The notes below the pieces were generated by a model. The model made no database searches, was not told the origin of the DNA, and was given only the letters and a program-made list of their open reading frames with translations. From contig NZ_LFLZ01000023.1 of NCBI RefSeq assembly GCF_001189845.1, forward strand, positions 61,011 through 125,010: a stretch of DNA of 64,000 bases, given 5' to 3'. The first letter of the stretch is position 1. Each line of letters begins with the position of its first letter. Below are positions 61,898-64,000 of the stretch, one piece after another. The translations under genes and the position numbers were made by a program. The stretch is from Bradyrhizobium tropiciagri. GTDB taxonomy: Bacteria > Pseudomonadota > Alphaproteobacteria > Rhizobiales > Xanthobacteraceae.

Positions 61898-63907
61898 ATG
61901 GACTTCGTCGGTTTTCTTAATGGCTTGGGTTTAACCCAACCGGCCATTTGGACCGCAGTTTTGATCGCGATCGTGATCCTGCTGCGCGTATCGAACGTAT
62001 TTCGCTACATTCCCAACAATCAGGTCGGCATCGTCGAGAAGCTGTGGTCGACCAAGGGCTCGATCGATGACGGCTTCATCGCGCTGAACGGCGAGGCCGG
62101 CTATGAGCCGGAGGTGCTGCGCGGCGGCCTGCACGTGATGTTTCCCCTCATGTACCGGATCCATCGCTCGGACCTCGTGACCGTCGGCCAGGGCAAGATC
62201 GCCTATGTGTTCGCGCGCGACGGCGCGGCGCTGGAGCCGTCGCAGGTGCTCGGTGCCAACGACACCGAGGACAAGTCGGACTTCCAGGACGCGCGCCGCT
62301 TCCTGCGCGGCGGCGGCCAGAAGGGCCCGCAGCGCAAGATCCTGCGCGAGGGCACCTATGCGATCAACACCACGCAGTTCGCCGTCATCACCGACGAGCG
62401 CGTCTACGGTCACGCCTTGAGCGAGCGCGAACGCGGCGTGCTCGAGAGCATGCAGCTCACGATCACCGAGCGCTGGGGCTTTGCCCCGGTCGTGCTGGCG
62501 GCCGACCACGACCTGGTCGGCATCGTCACCGTGCATGATGGCCCGTCGCTGCCTCCGGGCGAGATCATCGCGCCCGAGGTCGGCATCGAGCTGCGGGATG
62601 CTGCGACCTTTCATAACAATTTCCAGGAGCCGGAGAAATTCCTGAGCGCCGGCGGCTATCGCGGCCGCCAGCTCCAGGTCATCGTCGAGGGCACCTGGTA
62701 CATCAACCGCCTGTTCGCGACCGTCGAGGCGGTGCCGAAGACGGTGATCCCGGTCGGCAATGTCGGCGTCGTCATCTTCTACACCGGCCCGCGCACCGAC
62801 GACGTCTCGGGCGAGCAGTATCGCCATGGCGAGCTGGTGCTCAACGGCAGCCGCGGCGTCTGGAAGGATCCGCTGTTGCCGGGCAAATACGCCTTCAACA
62901 CCTATGCCGGCAAGATCGAGGTGATCCCGACCGTCAACTTCATCCTGAAATGGATGCGCGGCGAGGTCGGCGCGATGAAGCTCGACGAGAACCTGTCCGA
63001 GATCTCGCTGATCACCAAGGACGCGTTCGAGCCGACGCTGCCGCTCTCGGTGGTGATGCACATCGACTACAAGAAGGCGCCGATGATCATCCAGCGGTTC
63101 GGTGACGTGAAGAAGCTGGTCGAGCAGACGCTCGACCCGATGGTCTCCGCGTTCTTCAAGAACATCGCGCAGAAGATGACGCTGATCGAGCTGTTGCAGA
63201 ACCGCGCCGCGATCCAGGCGGAAGCGGCCCACGACATGAAGGCGAGGTTCGAGAGCTATTCGCTCGACCTTCAGGAGGTCCTGATCGGCACGCCGCGGGC
63301 GGCGCCCGGCGACCACACGATCGAGAACATCCTGATCCAGCTCCGCTCGCGCCAGATCGCGCGCGAGCAGATCGAGACCTATCAGGAGCAGGAGAAGGCC
63401 GCGGTGCAGGAGCGCGCGTTGAACGAGGCCAAGGCGACGGCAGCGGCGCAGTCGGCGCTCACGCAGTCGCTGATCCAGGTCAAGGTCAACGAGAACGAGG
63501 GCGCGGCGGCACTCGCCCGCGCGCAGAAGGATGCCGAGACGAGGAAGGTGACCGCAGCCGCGGTCGGCCAGCAGTCACGGCTGGAAGGCCAGGGTGAGGC
63601 CGACCGGGTGCTGGCGGTCGGCACCGCCAACGCGCAGGCGACCAAGCTGTCGGTCGATGCCTATGGCGGGCCGGAGTACCGGCTTGCCGAGCAGAATTTT
63701 GCAAAATTCGCCGACGCCTTGACGCGGATCAATCAGCCCTTGGTGCCGCAATTCCTGATGTCGAGCGGGCAGGGCGCGGAGGGCAACAGTGCCGGCCTGA
63801 TCCCGACGGCGATGCTGAGCTCGATGTTCGGGCAGATGATGCCCGGCGCATTGGAGAAGCTGAAGGACGAGGCCCCGAAGGCCGCGCGCCGGACCAACGG
63901 GCAGTAA
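61898..63907 (+). CDS. Large SPFH/flotillin-like membrane-anchored protein
   Basis: A 669-aa protein with one N-terminal membrane segment (PAIWTAVLIAIVILLRVSNV, about 14-33) followed by a first beta-rich region (NNQVGIVEKLWSTKGSIDDG). The SPFH-type domain (about 280-480) has GNVGVVIFYTGPRTDDVSGE and VNFILKWMRGEVGAMKLDEN. A coiled-coil region rich in Glu/Ala/Gln (about 490-600: QEQEKAAVQERALNEAKATA) and a tail follow. The layout fits flotillin/SPFH scaffold proteins, but the first half is longer than normal and contains a poorly known segment. ATG 61898 follows GGAGACGGACT. It may organise membrane microdomains. Confidence 0.85.
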   Translation: MDFVGFLNGLGLTQPAIWTAVLIAIVILLRVSNVFRYIPNNQVGIVEKLWSTKGSIDDGFIALNGEAGYEPEVLRGGLHVMFPLMYRIHRSDLVTVGQGKIAYVFARDGAALEPSQVLGANDTEDKSDFQDARRFLRGGGQKGPQRKILREGTYAINTTQFAVITDERVYGHALSERERGVLESMQLTITERWGFAPVVLAADHDLVGIVTVHDGPSLPPGEIIAPEVGIELRDAATFHNNFQEPEKFLSAGGYRGRQLQVIVEGTWYINRLFATVEAVPKTVIPVGNVGVVIFYTGPRTDDVSGEQYRHGELVLNGSRGVWKDPLLPGKYAFNTYAGKIEVIPTVNFILKWMRGEVGAMKLDENLSEISLITKDAFEPTLPLSVVMHIDYKKAPMIIQRFGDVKKLVEQTLDPMVSAFFKNIAQKMTLIELLQNRAAIQAEAAHDMKARFESYSLDLQEVLIGTPRAAPGDHTIENILIQLRSRQIAREQIETYQEQEKAAVQERALNEAKATAAAQSALTQSLIQVKVNENEGAAALARAQKDAETRKVTAAAVGQQSRLEGQGEADRVLAVGTANAQATKLSVDAYGGPEYRLAEQNFAKFADALTRINQPLVPQFLMSSGQGAEGNSAGLIPTAMLSSMFGQMMPGALEKLKDEAPKAARRTNGQ

Positions 63908-63916
63908 CCGCCGAGG

Positions 63917-64000
63917 CACCTCTCCCTTTGGGAGAGGTCGCGCGAAGCGCCGGGTGAGGGGGTACGGTCCTTGTTGGAGCCGCGGCCCCTCACCCGATTT
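63917..64000. repeat. Palindromic intergenic repeat, 'CTCTCCC/GGGAGAGG' family, copy 3 (cut by window edge)
   Basis: CACCTCTCCCTTTGGGAGAGG is the left hairpin, followed by CGCGCGAAGCGCCGGGTGAG and, near the end, CGGCCCCTCACCCGATTT. It is the same family as 103-236 and 9171-9299, and the right end is missing beyond the window. Confidence 0.75.

Noticed and set aside
61931..63316. 461-codon minus-strand frame opposite the SPFH gene
   Set aside because: Antisense shadow; the plus-strand protein has a clear membrane anchor, SPFH region and coiled coil, while the reverse frame is Arg/Asp/Leu-rich and featureless.

Overview
The window looks like a chromosomal segment of an alphaproteobacterium, most probably Bradyrhizobium or a close relative. 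GC content is high and most genes use GC-rich third positions. Short palindromic intergenic repeats of the kind common in Bradyrhizobiaceae recur (a 'GTCATTGCGAG...' family four times, a 'CTCTCCC...GGGAGAGG' family three times, and a 'GCATGATC...' family). Many proteins read like Bradyrhizobium orthologues. The gene content is metabolic and transport-related. No phage, insertion sequence, CRISPR array, rRNA operon or replication origin was seen; there is one tRNA gene. The taxonomic call is by recognition, not by search.

Layout. (a) 1-12 kb: an Anbu (ancestral beta-subunit) proteasome-type protease with a frameshifted SDR gene; then an extracellular solute-binding protein, a GYD-domain gene and a 2-oxoacid dehydrogenase E1alpha-E1beta-E2 operon; then the transglutaminase, alpha-E and circularly permuted ATP-grasp genes that normally accompany Anbu. 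(b) 12-18 kb: a CinA-type molybdopterin-binding protein, xanthine phosphoribosyltransferase, a conserved unknown, a MetE C-terminal-half enzyme, and a GST / chromene isomerase / quinone oxidoreductase run. (c) 17.6-32 kb: a long minus-strand block for uptake and breakdown of peptides or amides. In transcription order it reads M20 peptidase, tandem glycine riboswitch, DadA-like oxidoreductase (frameshifted), two ABC permeases, a double ATPase, an M81 peptidase, an M20D amidohydrolase, an amidase, an enoyl-CoA hydratase and an alpha/beta hydrolase. A periplasmic binding protein is divergent at 30.5 kb. (d) 32-48 kb: a phospholipase-D-like protein with a histone-H1-like lysine tail, tRNA-Leu(TAA), a flavin monooxygenase, a zinc-finger protein, several unknown membrane or secreted proteins, a frameshifted serine acetyltransferase, a gamma-carbonic anhydrase, and a TetR/FabA-like pair under a perfect palindromic operator. 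(e) 48-64 kb: a transglutaminase-like cysteine peptidase, a double PilZ protein, two more frameshifted genes (flavin monooxygenase, fatty-acid desaturase), a metallo-beta-lactamase-fold hydrolase, a dehydrogenase / cNMP-patatin / amidohydrolase cluster, a lower-GC Cache-domain gene, an SDR and a large SPFH-domain protein.

Three observations stand out. First, five otherwise intact genes each lack exactly one base, which points to systematic sequence error or unusually frequent -1 mutation. Second, the Anbu protease and its three usual partners lie within 12 kb on the same strand but are separated by about 6.5 kb of unrelated genes. Third, a tandem glycine riboswitch precedes a DadA-type amino-acid oxidoreductase at the head of a peptide-catabolic gene block. 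All gene calls come from reading the translated sequence and motifs; no database search was possible.
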